A stretch of 64,000 nucleotides of DNA from assembly GCA_030374805.1 (NCBI GenBank), contig JARGSG010000029.1, positions 124,001-188,000 of the forward strand, in the 5' to 3' direction. A program made the position numbers and the translations under genes. The notes under the pieces were generated by a model, which was not told the origin of the DNA, did not search any database, and worked only from the letters and a program-made list of their open reading frames with translations. Source of the DNA: Gracilaria gracilis. Its lineage: Eukaryota > Rhodophyta > Florideophyceae > Gracilariales > Gracilariaceae. Below, piece after piece: positions 12,600 through 22,599 of the stretch (position 1 is its first letter; each line of letters begins with the position of its first letter).

Positions 12600-14800
12600 T
12601 CCGTATCATTCGCGTCCGTGGGGCTTCGAACTCTGCGTCGCAAAGAGGAAAAGAACTTGGTTCGCGTGCGCAGTGAACGTATTTGAAGTGCCCGGCGTCC
12701 CTGCATAATGTAATCGAGGCCGAATACCTCTTGAAAAAAAGGTGTCTCCAAGAGCAGAACCATGCAGCGCGGCAGTGAGCAGGGCTACGCCAATTTTTTT
12801 AGGGGCCTTATTCGGTAGATGGCTGGTGTGGCCATTCGAAGTTGGTGTCAGATGCGCTTGAAGACTCGCCTTGAGCATGAGACCGCGCACTGTTACGGCC
12901 TGTACAAAGAAATTGGTGAGGTAGAGCGTCGGACTGTTGACGCTGTTATGTACCTTGCAGAGGATAAGGTGATGGAGGGCGAGAGTGGGTCCTTCGCCTA
13001 GAAGGTGGCTGTTACTATGGCCATAATCATGATGAGCCTTTTTGGGGCTTGCAACCGAAAGAGTTAAATTATCTGAGTAGCCCGGGTCTGGCTAATGCTT
13101 TTACCATCAAAGGTATGTGGAGCGGTAGGATTTCATATCGAAAGAAGTACGATTCCCTGATTGATTCGTGGAAGGTGGTAGCGCTTGATGACTGCGAGGT
13201 GCTCGATTGTCTTGATTCGTATTATTCAAAGAATCCAGGTGTCTTTGTCTGCGTCTCGAGCCCTGGAGATTGCAAAAGAACTGAGAAGACGGAACGAATC
13301 GAGCTGCGCGAGGAGCGCATGGTGATTTGCAACTCCACCACCATGTGCATCCAAATTGCGCTTTCCAATGCTATCGCACGAGTTGTTGATGAGTATTATG
13401 CGTTTAACTTCGTGTTTGGAGAAGTAGTCAGGAATATGTTGTGCTTCAGCGATGCTGCTCGGTGGGTTGATGAATTCTCGAACCGAGTTGGGCTCCAGCG
13501 AATCTATTATAGCCGAAGCGAATACGGCGATACGTTCAGGTAACTGTTGGCACAGAAAGATGACGCGTACGTCGTAAGGCTGCGTGCAAGGAACGTCGAT
13601 CACGTTCTTTGTATTGATGCTGGGCGTGGAGAGGTTCTTGATGCTGTTGAGCAGTATCCGCTTAGGCTCTGTGGTGAGTCGATTAAGATTCGCGTTAGTG
13701 ACTCCGCGATTTTTGAGCGTATTACAGAAGTGCGCCGCGTCGTTGCCATTCCGCGCCGTGAGGGGAAAAGCAAGAATAGGTGCGGGAAGGCGAAGCGTCT
13801 TCAGCGCAAGAAGAAGAAGTCCTTGAAGGTGCAGTAGATCTTTTCTCTCACGAGTGCGTAATAGTTATATGTGAAAACTTGGAGAATAGAGTCTAAGATG
13901 TCCTTAGAGACGATAAAAGTCTTCATCATTTGATTTAACTTCTCAAAGACATAAAGGTTAATCTTTGTAAGAGCATCCGCAGGGTTTACCGGTCCTAGGA
14001 TCCATCTTAACAAGTTGATCTCCCGGGCCTCGAAAGAATCTCGTAGCCGTGCTACTTTGGGGCGGAGTCATAATTCCTTCTGCTCTTGTAGTAGAGATAT
14101 TGTGCTATATAGTCCAAACGAATCTACCAACATCTGAAAGTTTGGCTTTTGCCTTTGACCAGCTGGATGCTCCATGTAAGGCACCGTCTCGACCTGGTAC
14201 ATTGCTTGATCCGCTGTGTGGGTGGCGCCTAGTATTATCGCACCCGCGGAGAAGAAGGAGACCCTGTGTTGTTTGGAGCTGTGGCAGTCCAATACATGGA
14301 ACACCTGGAGCTCCTTGGACTGGAAAGATAACCCACGCAGGCACCCTGTCTGACTATAAGAGGTGTTGCCTGAAGCGGCGTCACTGAATCCTACAACCTT
14401 GGCCTTAAAGCTGCGAGGAGACATAGGTTGGGCCGGTGACTTGTGCAGCAGTGTGGGCGACAACGACTTCGAGTGACCCAGGGCTTGGTTGAGTTGCCTT
14501 ATTTGGCTTACTTTCAGCTGAGAGACGCTCTGCTGCAGCTTACCTGCCACTAAGGAGGCCTGTGGAAGAATGCCGTGGCCAAGGAAGCTCAGTCAGTGTC
14601 CCGGTCAATGCCTGGAAGCGTCGTAGTTCTTCCGGTGTGCACGCGCTGTCGTTGTATTTTTTGCGGTGATGGGGGAGTTCGATCGACTTCTTTGTTGATA
14701 AGAACTTCTCAATACTCAACCACACGCTGACTTCTGCGTGTTGTTTGATAAAGAGGCTGTTGAAGACAATATCTTGTCCTCTGTTGAACCACCCCACATC
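12600..14800 (+). repeat. Left arm of 2.2-kb inverted repeat
   Basis: The sequence from about 12600 to 14800 reappears reverse-complemented at about 17583-19775. The arms contain the 3' half of a copia pol (RT end and RNase H) and the antisense gene. Both arms share the same decay lesions: the frame-shifted 'TLTELPWPRHSST' stretch in RT and the TAA inside the antisense ORF. They therefore arose by DNA-level duplication after decay, not by separate retrotransposition. Boundaries are by eye, good to about 20 bp. Confidence 0.85.
12819..13837 (+). pseudogene. Copia A antisense extra ORF, copy A
   Basis: It lies convergent to, and 20-30 bp from, the end of the decayed copia A pol. Frame 12819-13001 gives the N-terminus. 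A frameshift near 13000-13048 leads to 13049-13543, then an in-frame TAA (13541-13543) and 96 more codons to 13837. Copies B (18532-19551) and C (26172-27851) are homologous. Copy C has a Phe codon at the TAA, so the stop is a mutation. Conserved features are a Cys in TTMCIQIALSNAIARVV (TGC 13346-13348), a His and Asp in VDHVLCIDAG (13601-13618), the following EVLDAVEQYPLRL block, and a Lys/Arg-rich C-terminus. The Cys...His-Asp order is that of papain-fold enzymes. That function is inference only. Confidence 0.6.
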
Positions 14801-17520
14801 GAACTTTGCGCGGATATCCCCTCGAAAGCTTTGCATATGCTCTGGTTTTTCGGAGGAGATCATGTCGTCGAGTACCTTGGCTAAACCCATTACTAATTCA
14901 CCGCTTTTCCACATCAGGAACAGTTAAAAGACCCCAGGGACATGGACGAAGCCTATATTCAGGAGCCACTTCTCGCCACAGAGTTGCCATAGCCTTCCGG
15001 GCGCCACTAGTCCGTAGGAGGGGGCGAATGGCTTCCATACCTCATCTGTATATGCGCTCCAGCCTCGTGACGGACGCATTGAGATGTACCGCTTCAGTTC
15101 TACTGCCTGGATTTAGGCCACTTTTACCTAAAGTGATTCTATTGGGAAGTAAAAGAGGAATGAGAGTGATAGGAGGGTACATATAGTCGAGAACTGTGCT
15201 GTGGAAGAGTCGGAGTCGGAGCGAAGATTGTATTCCCAAGATCTCGGCTTCAGTGAGGTACGAGGCAGCACGCCAACTTCATTATCTGTCTTTCTCCATC
15301 ATTTTTAACATTGAGGAAGTGGTGGGAGGATACGAGGTTGGAATCCCTGGGGATGGACCAAACGGACACTGCACGATATGCTCCATTTTGCTTGTAGTTC
15401 TCTTTTTCCTTGTTGATGGATTGCTCAGGTAACCACTTAGGTGCTTCTCGGAGATTGTGCTCGGTGAGCGGAGCATTACCGAATTTTGCGTAGAGGTCCT
15501 TCAAGATGGCTTGCTTTGTGGACTTTAGCGACGCGCTTGGAGGTAAAGTAGAGGAGGATGAAGCCGGTTGACCAATGTCCTTCGACAGCATGTCGAAAGG
15601 ACAAGTAGCGGATGTTCCGGAAAAGAAAGCGGAGCCAAGGGGATGGTCATTCCAATACGCGAAGGCGCAGTTGAGCTGCAGGTCATTCTCCATTATTGGC
15701 GGCTCTTACGTTATTGGAACGGGTTTGTCGGGATGTCCGGTTGGTCATGCTGAGGGGCCACTTCATGGTCGTACGAAGGTTGAGGAAGTTCTGAGTACCC
15801 GAGTTCTATGCGCTCGAGTTCTTCGAGCAACTTAGACTTCGGGCGGAGACGCAGGTTTTCGTATGCAACAGTGTAGGAGAACCCTCGAAAGTCTTCCGTG
15901 GCTGGGACTATTAAGAAGTGCTAATAGACCTCTTTGACGAACCCGGGATACCAGTGGCCGCTTTTTGCTTACTTGATAAAATAGTAGACCGGTGTTTTTT
16001 GGGCGAGTAGCGTTCAATACAAATGCTTGACATCCCTAGTGCGGAGGAAGGTATGAAGAGCTGGTCGAGCTGCTTTTTAGTGGTAGGCATCGGCGAGGTC
16101 CTTTGTGAGCATAGTCTGTGGAAGGCTCGGGAGTGCCGGCCTGTATCATCTGGCTAGTTCGAAGCTCTATACAAAACTTGAACAAAGTAGGAGGTTTTTG
16201 AGTAACGTGGCCCTGGAGACCAATTTCTGCTCAAAGGGGCACTGTTGCCATCTCGGCGCCGTGTATCGCCTGTCTTTCTCAAGAAGTTGTATCAGGTATC
16301 TGATCGCTTCGTTGGAAGACTCGAAGATGCCCAGTCTTTTGTGGTGACGGGCTGTCATTGGAGCTAATGTAATGCTGTGAGAGGCACACATCGTTCTGAA
16401 CTATTGGCAGTCGAAATCTGGGTCGCCTGAGAGTTATTCGGGTGCGCCATGAGTCGAAATCCAATAAATAACAAAGTTTTCGGCTGCCTTCTCCATGTCT
16501 CTTGAGAAGCACAGCCATGCGGCGGAGAAACCGGTCGCCGTCTTCTTCATATGAAGAATAGGAAGGTTGCCGAGTTCGGTTACGAACATGAAGCCCACCT
16601 GGACGTGCGCGTTGAATTCTCTCAGGATACGACGAAATGAAACTTTCTTCAAATCTAATGGGCGGTCAGTGCTCGCACATGTGGTGTGCGAGTCGAAAAC
16701 TCCTTACAGCAGCGCCTCGAGCGTCCTTGTGAGAACTCCGGAACGCTCACAGATTCTTTTCATGCCCTTTGAGCGTAAATGGGTGTAGAGATAGAAGCGT
16801 TTCGCGAAGCGCTCCTCATTTTTGATGACATTTCCCTAGAAATCAAGGTTCTTTCGGTGACTGAGGGAGAACTTGAAGGACTGGGTGCACGAAAAGACGA
16901 TGAGTAGTCTGGTGCGCTTCGTCAGTTCGGAACCGGTATGGTAGATTCAGAGAAGGACAGGTGCAGAGTGATTGCCCACTATAATTTGAGGGATGCAGAT
17001 GCTTTTCTCCCGGTTCAGAAAATCGGAACGTGATAGCCCATCGTTCCCCAACAAGATTGGTCCCCTTCCGTCTACTAAATAGAACGGTAGCACGAAAAGG
17101 GTTTCGTTCTCGTCAGTGCCTTGAAACTTCCACATGGCGAAGGTTTGTGTGCCGTCCACGCATTCCTCTCCAAAGCCATGGAGGAAAGGCTCTCAATCTT
17201 GCTCGTCAAAACCAGTTCTGTGCCCAAGGAGACGCAGAGCTGTGCTATGGCATCCTGGATCGACGATAAGGTTTGCGTCTGCGAAGAGGGGAAACAGGGC
17301 CGAATAGGCTCCTTCCTCTGCAGTTACCGATGAGTGCGTTGGGAGGTGTGGGGGTCTTTTCGAAAACTCTTTTCCAACTTAGCGAGGGCGTCATGTTTGC
17401 CTTTCCCTTCCTTGATAGCACGAAAGCGTTTCGTTTCATGTGACGGGCTTTGGCACTCATAACGTCCGAGGAGATGAGTCTTCGAGCCACAGTCGAAGCA
17501 GTACCCAGCCTACCGCTCGG
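13850..17520 (-). mobile_element. Copia A: decayed Ty1/copia pol, 5' truncated
   Basis: Read on the - strand, a Gag zinc knuckle (about 17440-17500) comes first. Then come a protease-region motif near 17030 and an integrase region (16167-16652, HVQVGFMFVTELGNLPILHM). A linker region (15250-15693), RT (14540-14914, AKVLDDMISS), RNase H (14068-14550) and the copia terminal block (13850-14013, PVNPADALTKI) follow. Integrase before RT is diagnostic of Ty1/copia. Multiple frameshifts and stops occur, and the gag N-terminus and both LTRs are missing. The integrase Asp is changed to Gly in QVGFMF, where copia C has QVDFMF. Confidence 0.9.
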
Positions 17521-17582
17521 TCTTTCTTTTGTTTGACTGGCAGGGTCGAGAGGAATTGCTGCGCTGTTCGATGCGGAGCGGT

Positions 17583-18520
17583 TCAACGGAGGACAAGATA
17601 TTGTCTTCAACAGCCTCTTTACCAAACAACACGCAGAAGTCAGCGTGTGGTTGAGTATTGAGAAGTTCTTATCAACAAAGAAGTCGATCGAACTCCCCCA
17701 TCACCGCAAAAAATACAACGACAGCGCGTGCACACCGGAAGAACTACGACGCTTCCAGGCATTGACCGGGACACTGACTGAGCTTCCTTGGCCACGGCAT
17801 TCTTCCACAGGCCTCCTTAGTGGCAGGTAAGCTGCAGCAGAGCGTCTCTCAGCTGAAAGTAAGCCAAATAAGGCAACTCAACCAAGCCCTGGGTCACTCG
17901 AAGTCGTTGTCGCCCACACTGCTGCACAAGTCACCGGCCTAACCTATGTCTCCTCGCAGCTTTAAGGCCAAGGTTGTAGGATTCAGTGACGCCGCTTCAG
18001 GCAACACCTCTTATAGTCAGACAGGGTGCCTGCGTGGGTTATCTTTCCAGTCCAAGGAGCTCCAAGTGTTCCATGTATTGGACTGCCACAGCTCCAAACA
18101 ACACAGGGTCTCCTTCTTCTCCGCGGGTGCGAAAATACTAGCCGCCGCCCACACAGCGGATCAAGCAATGTACCTGGTCGAGACGGTGCCTTACATGACG
18201 CATCCAGCTGGTCAACGGCAAAAGCCAAACTTTCAGATGTTGGTAGATTCGTTTGGACTATATAGCCCAATATCTCTACTACAAGAGCAGAAGGAATTAC
18301 GACTTCACCCAAAGTAGCACGGCTACGAGATTCTTTCGAGGCCCGGGAGATCAACTCGTTAAGATGGATCCTAGGACCGGTAAACCCTGCGGATGCTCTT
18401 ACAAAGATTAACCTTTATGTCTTTGAGAAGTTAAATCAAATGATGAAGACTTTTATCGTCTCTAAGGACATCTTAGACTCTATTCTCCAAGTTTTCACAT
18501 ATAACTATTACGCACTCGTG
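17583..18520 (+). mobile_element. Copia B: 3' pol fragment (RT end, RNase H)
   Basis: The + strand encodes the end of RT (SIEKFLSTKKSIELPHH, TPEELRRFQALTGTL) and a copia RNase H (GFSDAASGNTSYSQTGCLRG, FSAGAKILAAAHTADQAMYL). The terminal PVNPADALTKINLYVFEKLN block ends near 18500. There is no gag, integrase or LTR. It is the duplicated 3' half of copia A in opposite orientation. The 2.8-kb spacer between the arms is the 5' part of copia A. Confidence 0.88.
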
Positions 18521-18531
18521 AGAGAAAAGAT

Positions 18532-19551
18532 CTACTGCACCTTCAAGGACTTCTCCTTCTTGCGCTGAAGACGCTTCGACTTCCCGCACCTATTCTTCCT
18601 TTTCCCCTCACGGCACGGAATGGCAACGACGTGGCGCACTTCTGTAATACGCTCGAAAACCGGGGAGTCACTAACGCGAATGTTAGTCGACTCACCACAG
18701 AGCCTAAGTGGATACTGCTCAGCAGCGTCAAGAACCTCTCTACGTCCAGCGTCAACACAAACAACGTGATCGACGTTCCTTGCACGCAGCCTTATGACGT
18801 ACACGCCATCTTTCTGTGCCAACAGTTACCTAAACGTATCGCCATAGTGGTTCCGGCTATAATAGATTCGCTGGAGCCCAACTTGGTTTGAGAATTCATC
18901 AACCAACCGAGCAGCATCGCTAAAGCACAACATGTTCCCGACCAATTCTTCAAACACGGAGTTAAACGCATAATACTCATCAACAACTCGTGCCATGGCA
19001 TTGGAAAGCGCAATTTGGATGCACATGGTGGTGGAGGTGCAAATCACCATGCGCTCCTCGCGCAGCTCGATTCGTTCCGTCTTCTCAGTTCTCTCGCAAT
19101 CTCCAGGGCTCGAGACGGAGACAACGACACCTGGATTCTTTGAATAATACGAATCAAGGCAACCGAGCACCTCGCAGTCATCAAGTGCTACCACCTTCCA
19201 CGAATCAATCAGGGAATCGTACTTCTTTCGATATGAAATCCTACCGCTCCACAGAACTTTGATGGTAAGAGTATTAGCCAGACAGGTGCCCCTCAGATAG
19301 TTAACATCTTTCTGTTGCCAGCCCCAAAAAGGCTCATCATGATTATGGCCATAGTGACAACCGCCTTCTAGGCGACGGACGCCACTCTCGTCCTCCATCA
19401 CCTTATCCTCTGCAAGGTACATAAGAGCGTCAACAGTCCGACGCTCTACCTCACCAATTTCTTTGTACAGGCCGTAACAGTGCGCGGTCTCATGCTCAGG
19501 GCGAGTCTTCAAGCGCATCTGACACCAACTTCGAATGGCCACATTAGCCAT
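18532..19551 (-). pseudogene. Copia B antisense extra ORF, copy B
   Basis: This is the best preserved copy, with one frame of about 338 codons broken only by TAA at 18826-18828. It runs from MANVAIRSWCQMRLK through GGCHYGHNHDEPFWGW, DDCEVLGCLDSYYSKNPG, TTMCIQIALSNAMARVV and VDHVVCVDAGRREVLDAAE to a basic C-terminus (KRLQRKKEKSLKVQ). It converges on copia B pol with about 10-30 bp between the ends. Copy A shares the TAA through duplication. I do not recognise the family. The conserved Cys with downstream His and Asp suggests a papain-like fold, and the basic tail suggests nucleic-acid contact or nuclear entry. Both are inferences. Confidence 0.6.
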
Positions 19552-19775
19552 CTACCGCATACGGCCCCTAACAAAATCGGCGTATCTCTGCTCACTGCCG
19601 TGCTGCATAGTTCTGCTCTTGGCGACACCCTTTTTTCAAGAGGTGTTAGGTCTCGATAACATTGTGGAGGGACGCCAGGGACTTCAAATACGTTCACTGC
19701 GCACGCGTACCAAGTTTTTTACCGCTTTTCAAAGCAGAGCTCGAAGCCTTACGGACGCAAATGATGCGTATAGCT

Positions 19776-20141
19776 CACGAATTTTTGGGCAAGATCTTTC
19801 CTGCGTATTCTATTCACACAAGTCTCAAAAAGCTCAGTGGTTAGCAACGTACTTTTTCCGCACGGCGCGTTGTCCAAACCACAGCAAAGTCTATAGACTT
19901 GAGAGCCCTTCAACGGGCGTGCGCGACGAAGACAAACGAGCCGCAACACAGCTGTAGATATGTGAGCCCAGTTGCTCAAGAAGACGGGAGAACGCCTGCA
20001 CGGTAGCGTGCGCTTTTAAATATCACCCCGGCCTCTGCAAGATGGCTGCCAGCTAGCTGCCAGTTGGCTGGAAGCCGGCTCGTACCAAAATATTTTTTTA
20101 CCATTTTTTGCTTTGGAATGCATTCCAGAGCAACGGGAGGG
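19776..20141. other. Upstream flank of antisense copy B, partly conserved with copia C
   Basis: Around 19878-19960 a block containing CCACAGCAAAG...AGAGCCCTTCAACGGGCG resembles 28005-28085 upstream of antisense copy C (CCACAGCAAACC...AGAGCCCTCTTAGGGAACCG). Shared sequence on the 5' side of the antisense gene could be its promoter or 5' leader. No ORF is supported. Confidence 0.4.
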
Positions 20142-20963
20142 TCAGGCCTCGTGTTGTGCGATAGGGTTGAGACGGCCATTCATGCGACGAAGCCAATGGC
20201 CAATGAACGCCACGCAGCGGTCGTCACGATGCATAGGTAGCATTTTGAAAGGCACCGGCTCCCGCATACCAAGGTTATCATCAGCATCTAACCTCATGGG
20301 CTCGAGCCGATTCGTCAACGACTTGTACAGAAATGGAGCCACGTTGTAGCTCTCGGCTATCTTTTGCAGCTCATGTCCACCCTCTTCGAGCTTACGACAA
20401 TACTCTCGGCCTCCCGCCACCTCGAACACATGGCCGTAGTACTGCTCAAACGCGCTGTGTAGACGAAGGTGGCGTTGAAGCGCGCTCAGCTGCTTGCACT
20501 GCACTTTCTGTGACGGATAGTCTCTGCGCTGACAGTTGACGCTGCAGTAGCGCACGATGAGGCAGCGGCCGCACGCGTTTAGGGTGGCGTTGAGAGAAGC
20601 GGGTTCAGGGTGTTTGGCGCACATTCTGCAGAACCACACGGCATTGGGGTCCGATGCTGGGGTGGGAGCGTTGGTGTTGGGGTTGGTCGTGGTGGCTGAC
20701 GGCATGATGATCTTGGTTCGGCCGCGACGACGGTGGCGACGACGACGGTGGTGGTGGTGGTGGCGGTGGCGGCGCAACGAGCGGGGCGGTTCCGTTCTCG
20801 GATTGCAGCGTTCTTCGGTTTCGGTGGCAGATTTGGCGCGCTTTGATGATCCGTGGTGGTCTGACAGCATTTGTGATACTGAATTTGCCGTAATGGCGGC
20901 GTCATGGCCTGTCGGGATCCACGCCATCCACGTTTTATGATGAACAACAATTTGAGTTGTCAA
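20142..20963 (-). CDS. MYND-type zinc-finger protein
   Basis: A 273-residue single-exon gene. Residues 112-156 form a MYND finger with C112, C115, C131, C134, C140, C144 and C156 in the family spacing (WFCRMC...CGRC...YCSVNC...C). MYND fingers bind Pro-rich peptides and occur in chromatin and scaffold proteins. The His that normally precedes the last Cys is Gln here (YPSQKVQC, Q152), so the second zinc site may be weak. An Arg/His run at residues 64-80 comes from a CGG/GTG-rich repeat. The C-terminal 110 residues are unrecognised. Met1 gives the full frame; Met87 is an alternative after the repeat. The start codon lies about 95 bp from the copia C insertion, so the native promoter has been displaced. 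Confidence 0.75.
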   Translation of the reverse strand: MTTQIVVHHKTWMAWIPTGHDAAITANSVSQMLSDHHGSSKRAKSATETEERCNPRTEPPRSLRRHRHHHHHRRRRHRRRGRTKIIMPSATTTNPNTNAPTPASDPNAVWFCRMCAKHPEPASLNATLNACGRCLIVRYCSVNCQRRDYPSQKVQCKQLSALQRHLRLHSAFEQYYGHVFEVAGGREYCRKLEEGGHELQKIAESYNVAPFLYKSLTNRLEPMRLDADDNLGMREPVPFKMLPMHRDDRCVAFIGHWLRRMNGRLNPIAQHEA

Positions 20964-21054
20964 ATTCTATTCCCATTCCATTCCCAATCCCTGTTCCAGC
21001 CTGACTTCCAACCCCAGCACCGAGTCGACATCACGTTGTCGGAAGCCGATGCGT

Positions 21055-21059
21055 CCCGC
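21055..21059. repeat. Copia C target-site duplication, left (CCCGC)
   Basis: CCCGC directly precedes the TG of the 5' LTR. The same five bases follow the CA end of the 3' LTR at 49648-49652. This pair shows that everything from 21060 to 49647 is one insertion with later nested insertions. Confidence 0.9.
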
Positions 21060-21385
21060 TGTGGACATCTGTTCTACGTGAGTTCCAGCCGCTTCGGACG
21101 GGCCTCTCTGCACTAGCTGTAAGTACATGTCTGCGCAAGCGGGAATCTTTGAGGCGCCCTATCAGTATGAGCTCGGGCACGCCTCCGCACCAGAGGTAAG
21201 CCTAAGGGAAGAACAATAAATGCCCGAGACCCAAAACAAGCTGCAAGAGTCTCAGGGGGAGCCAGCGGAGAGCGAGAGAACTCTCCTTCGTTTGCTGGTC
21301 CTGTCTCCCGTCCACTTCTTCCCACTCGGTCTGAAGCTTCCAACGGTGCGCTACTCACTACCACACGATGGAATTTGCTTCCCCA
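21060..21385 (+). repeat. Copia C 5' LTR, 326 bp
   Basis: Starts TGTGGACATCTG and ends TTGCTTCCCCA. It matches the 3' LTR at TGTGGACAGCTGTTCTACG (28195), at the GCGCC...TCAGTATGAGCTCGGG block (46582) and at GGAAGAACAATA...GCTTCCCCA (49470-49647). It lacks the left arm of the 49-bp palindrome found in the 3' LTR. An ATG in its last 18 bases (21368) opens the gag frame, but the 3' LTR has ATT at that place. Confidence 0.88.
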
Positions 21386-22544
21386 GTTATCGGTCCAGGT
21401 TTACGTTCTAAACCGCTTGCTCCTACAGACCCGCCAATGTTCAAACCGGAAGGCGATCTGCAGGAGTACAGACGTGATGTTTCACGATGGGTTGAGACGA
21501 TCCAAGCCGCCGCCGACAAGGGCACCGATAGGCTGTACAAAACCGTTTACGCCACACTTGCCCGTCACTTTTACGACCGTGGTCTCCCTCGCGAGCAAAA
21601 GTGTATCGTTCACGAACCGGTTGCTAAACAACAACTTGACTTGAATATGGAAAACCAAATCCAAGCTGTCAAGGATATTGTCAAGCTCATCGTCGTTGAT
21701 CCTCCAATTGCCATCGTCACCAGCTTAATATCTTCCTTCACCGATGTGACGCAATGCAGACGTCGTCGAAGTGAAGACATCAATGCATTCATCTCCCGCT
21801 TTCGAGGTTTGGCCGCCGACAACCTTATGCACGTGGGGTTATCAACTTCTTCGCAGGTTAGTGAGGTCTTAGCAATAACGCTTCTCAACAATGCCATGAT
21901 CAGCGAGGAGATGCTTACCAACGCCAAGCTTCAACTGGTAGCGCTAGCCGAAGCCCGCCAGAGAGACCAACCGGAACCGGAAGTCTCAATCTCGAAGAGC
22001 TCTCATGCCTATGTCCTCGACTTTCTCGAAAAGTTCTCGGACATCTTCAACTCTGACTAAGCCCTGCCGCAGCTCTCCGACAACGCTAATACAGTTCGTC
22101 GCAAGGCTACAGACTTAGTCAGCGGAGCACAGGGACTTCTCGCAGAGTACACGGAAGTCATAGAGTACCTGTATGATCGCTCCCTTGAAGAAAATCAAAT
22201 CCGTGACATGTTCTCCACCGGTCCTCGTTGCAAGTTAAACCTCGACGACGCAGTTAAGGTTATTCGAAATCTGACTTTCACGCCTACGGCGGCTGAAAAA
22301 GCGTACGTAAAGGCTGACATCGAGAACATGGTTGAGCAGCGTGTTCAACAAGCTCTTGTGGCATTGCTTCCAGAAGCAAGGCAATACGCGGCCAGGTACC
22401 GATACTTCCCAGCAGACCAGAAACCAGCAGCGTGGTACCAGTTCTCGACCTCGCCGGCAAAACAAACGCAAGTGCGAACGAGATTCCGGATACTGTTTCG
22501 ACTGTGGTTCCAAAACGCACCTCCGCGGAAGTTATGAGTGCTAG
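21368..22544 (+). pseudogene. gag: Copia C gag
   Basis: Frame 21368-22060 encodes a 230-residue capsid-like segment (MFKPEGDLQEYRRDVSRWVE onward). After TAA at 22058-22060 the same frame continues to about 22490. A frame change then leads to a zinc-knuckle-like CFDCGSKTHLRGSYEC (about 22494-22541), which is Cx2Cx4Hx6C instead of the usual Hx4C. The first ATG is inside the LTR end and is not conserved in the other LTR, so the next Met (MFKPEGD) may be the real start. Gag would package element RNA. The stop and frameshift inactivate it. Confidence 0.8.
21386..21403 (+). other. Copia C candidate primer-binding site
   Basis: GTTATCGGTCCAGG follows the LTR end directly. It does not begin with TGG but resembles the copia-type site complementary to the anticodon arm of initiator-Met tRNA (GTTATGGGCCCAG; two differences). 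This implies priming from a half-tRNA, as known for Drosophila copia. The match is made from memory of the tRNA sequence. Confidence 0.4.
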
Positions 22545-22599
22545 AGCCCCTCCCAAGAAACAAAACGCATTCGCGCTGTCAAGGAAAGAAACCCAAAAC

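Larger units (their letters stand above)
17583..19775 (-). repeat. Right arm of 2.2-kb inverted repeat
   Basis: Inverted counterpart of about 12600-14800. It starts abruptly inside RT at the FNGGQDIVFNSLF segment and ends where similarity to the left arm stops, after a TDAND-encoding stretch near 19770. It carries the same lesions as the left arm. Confidence 0.85.
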
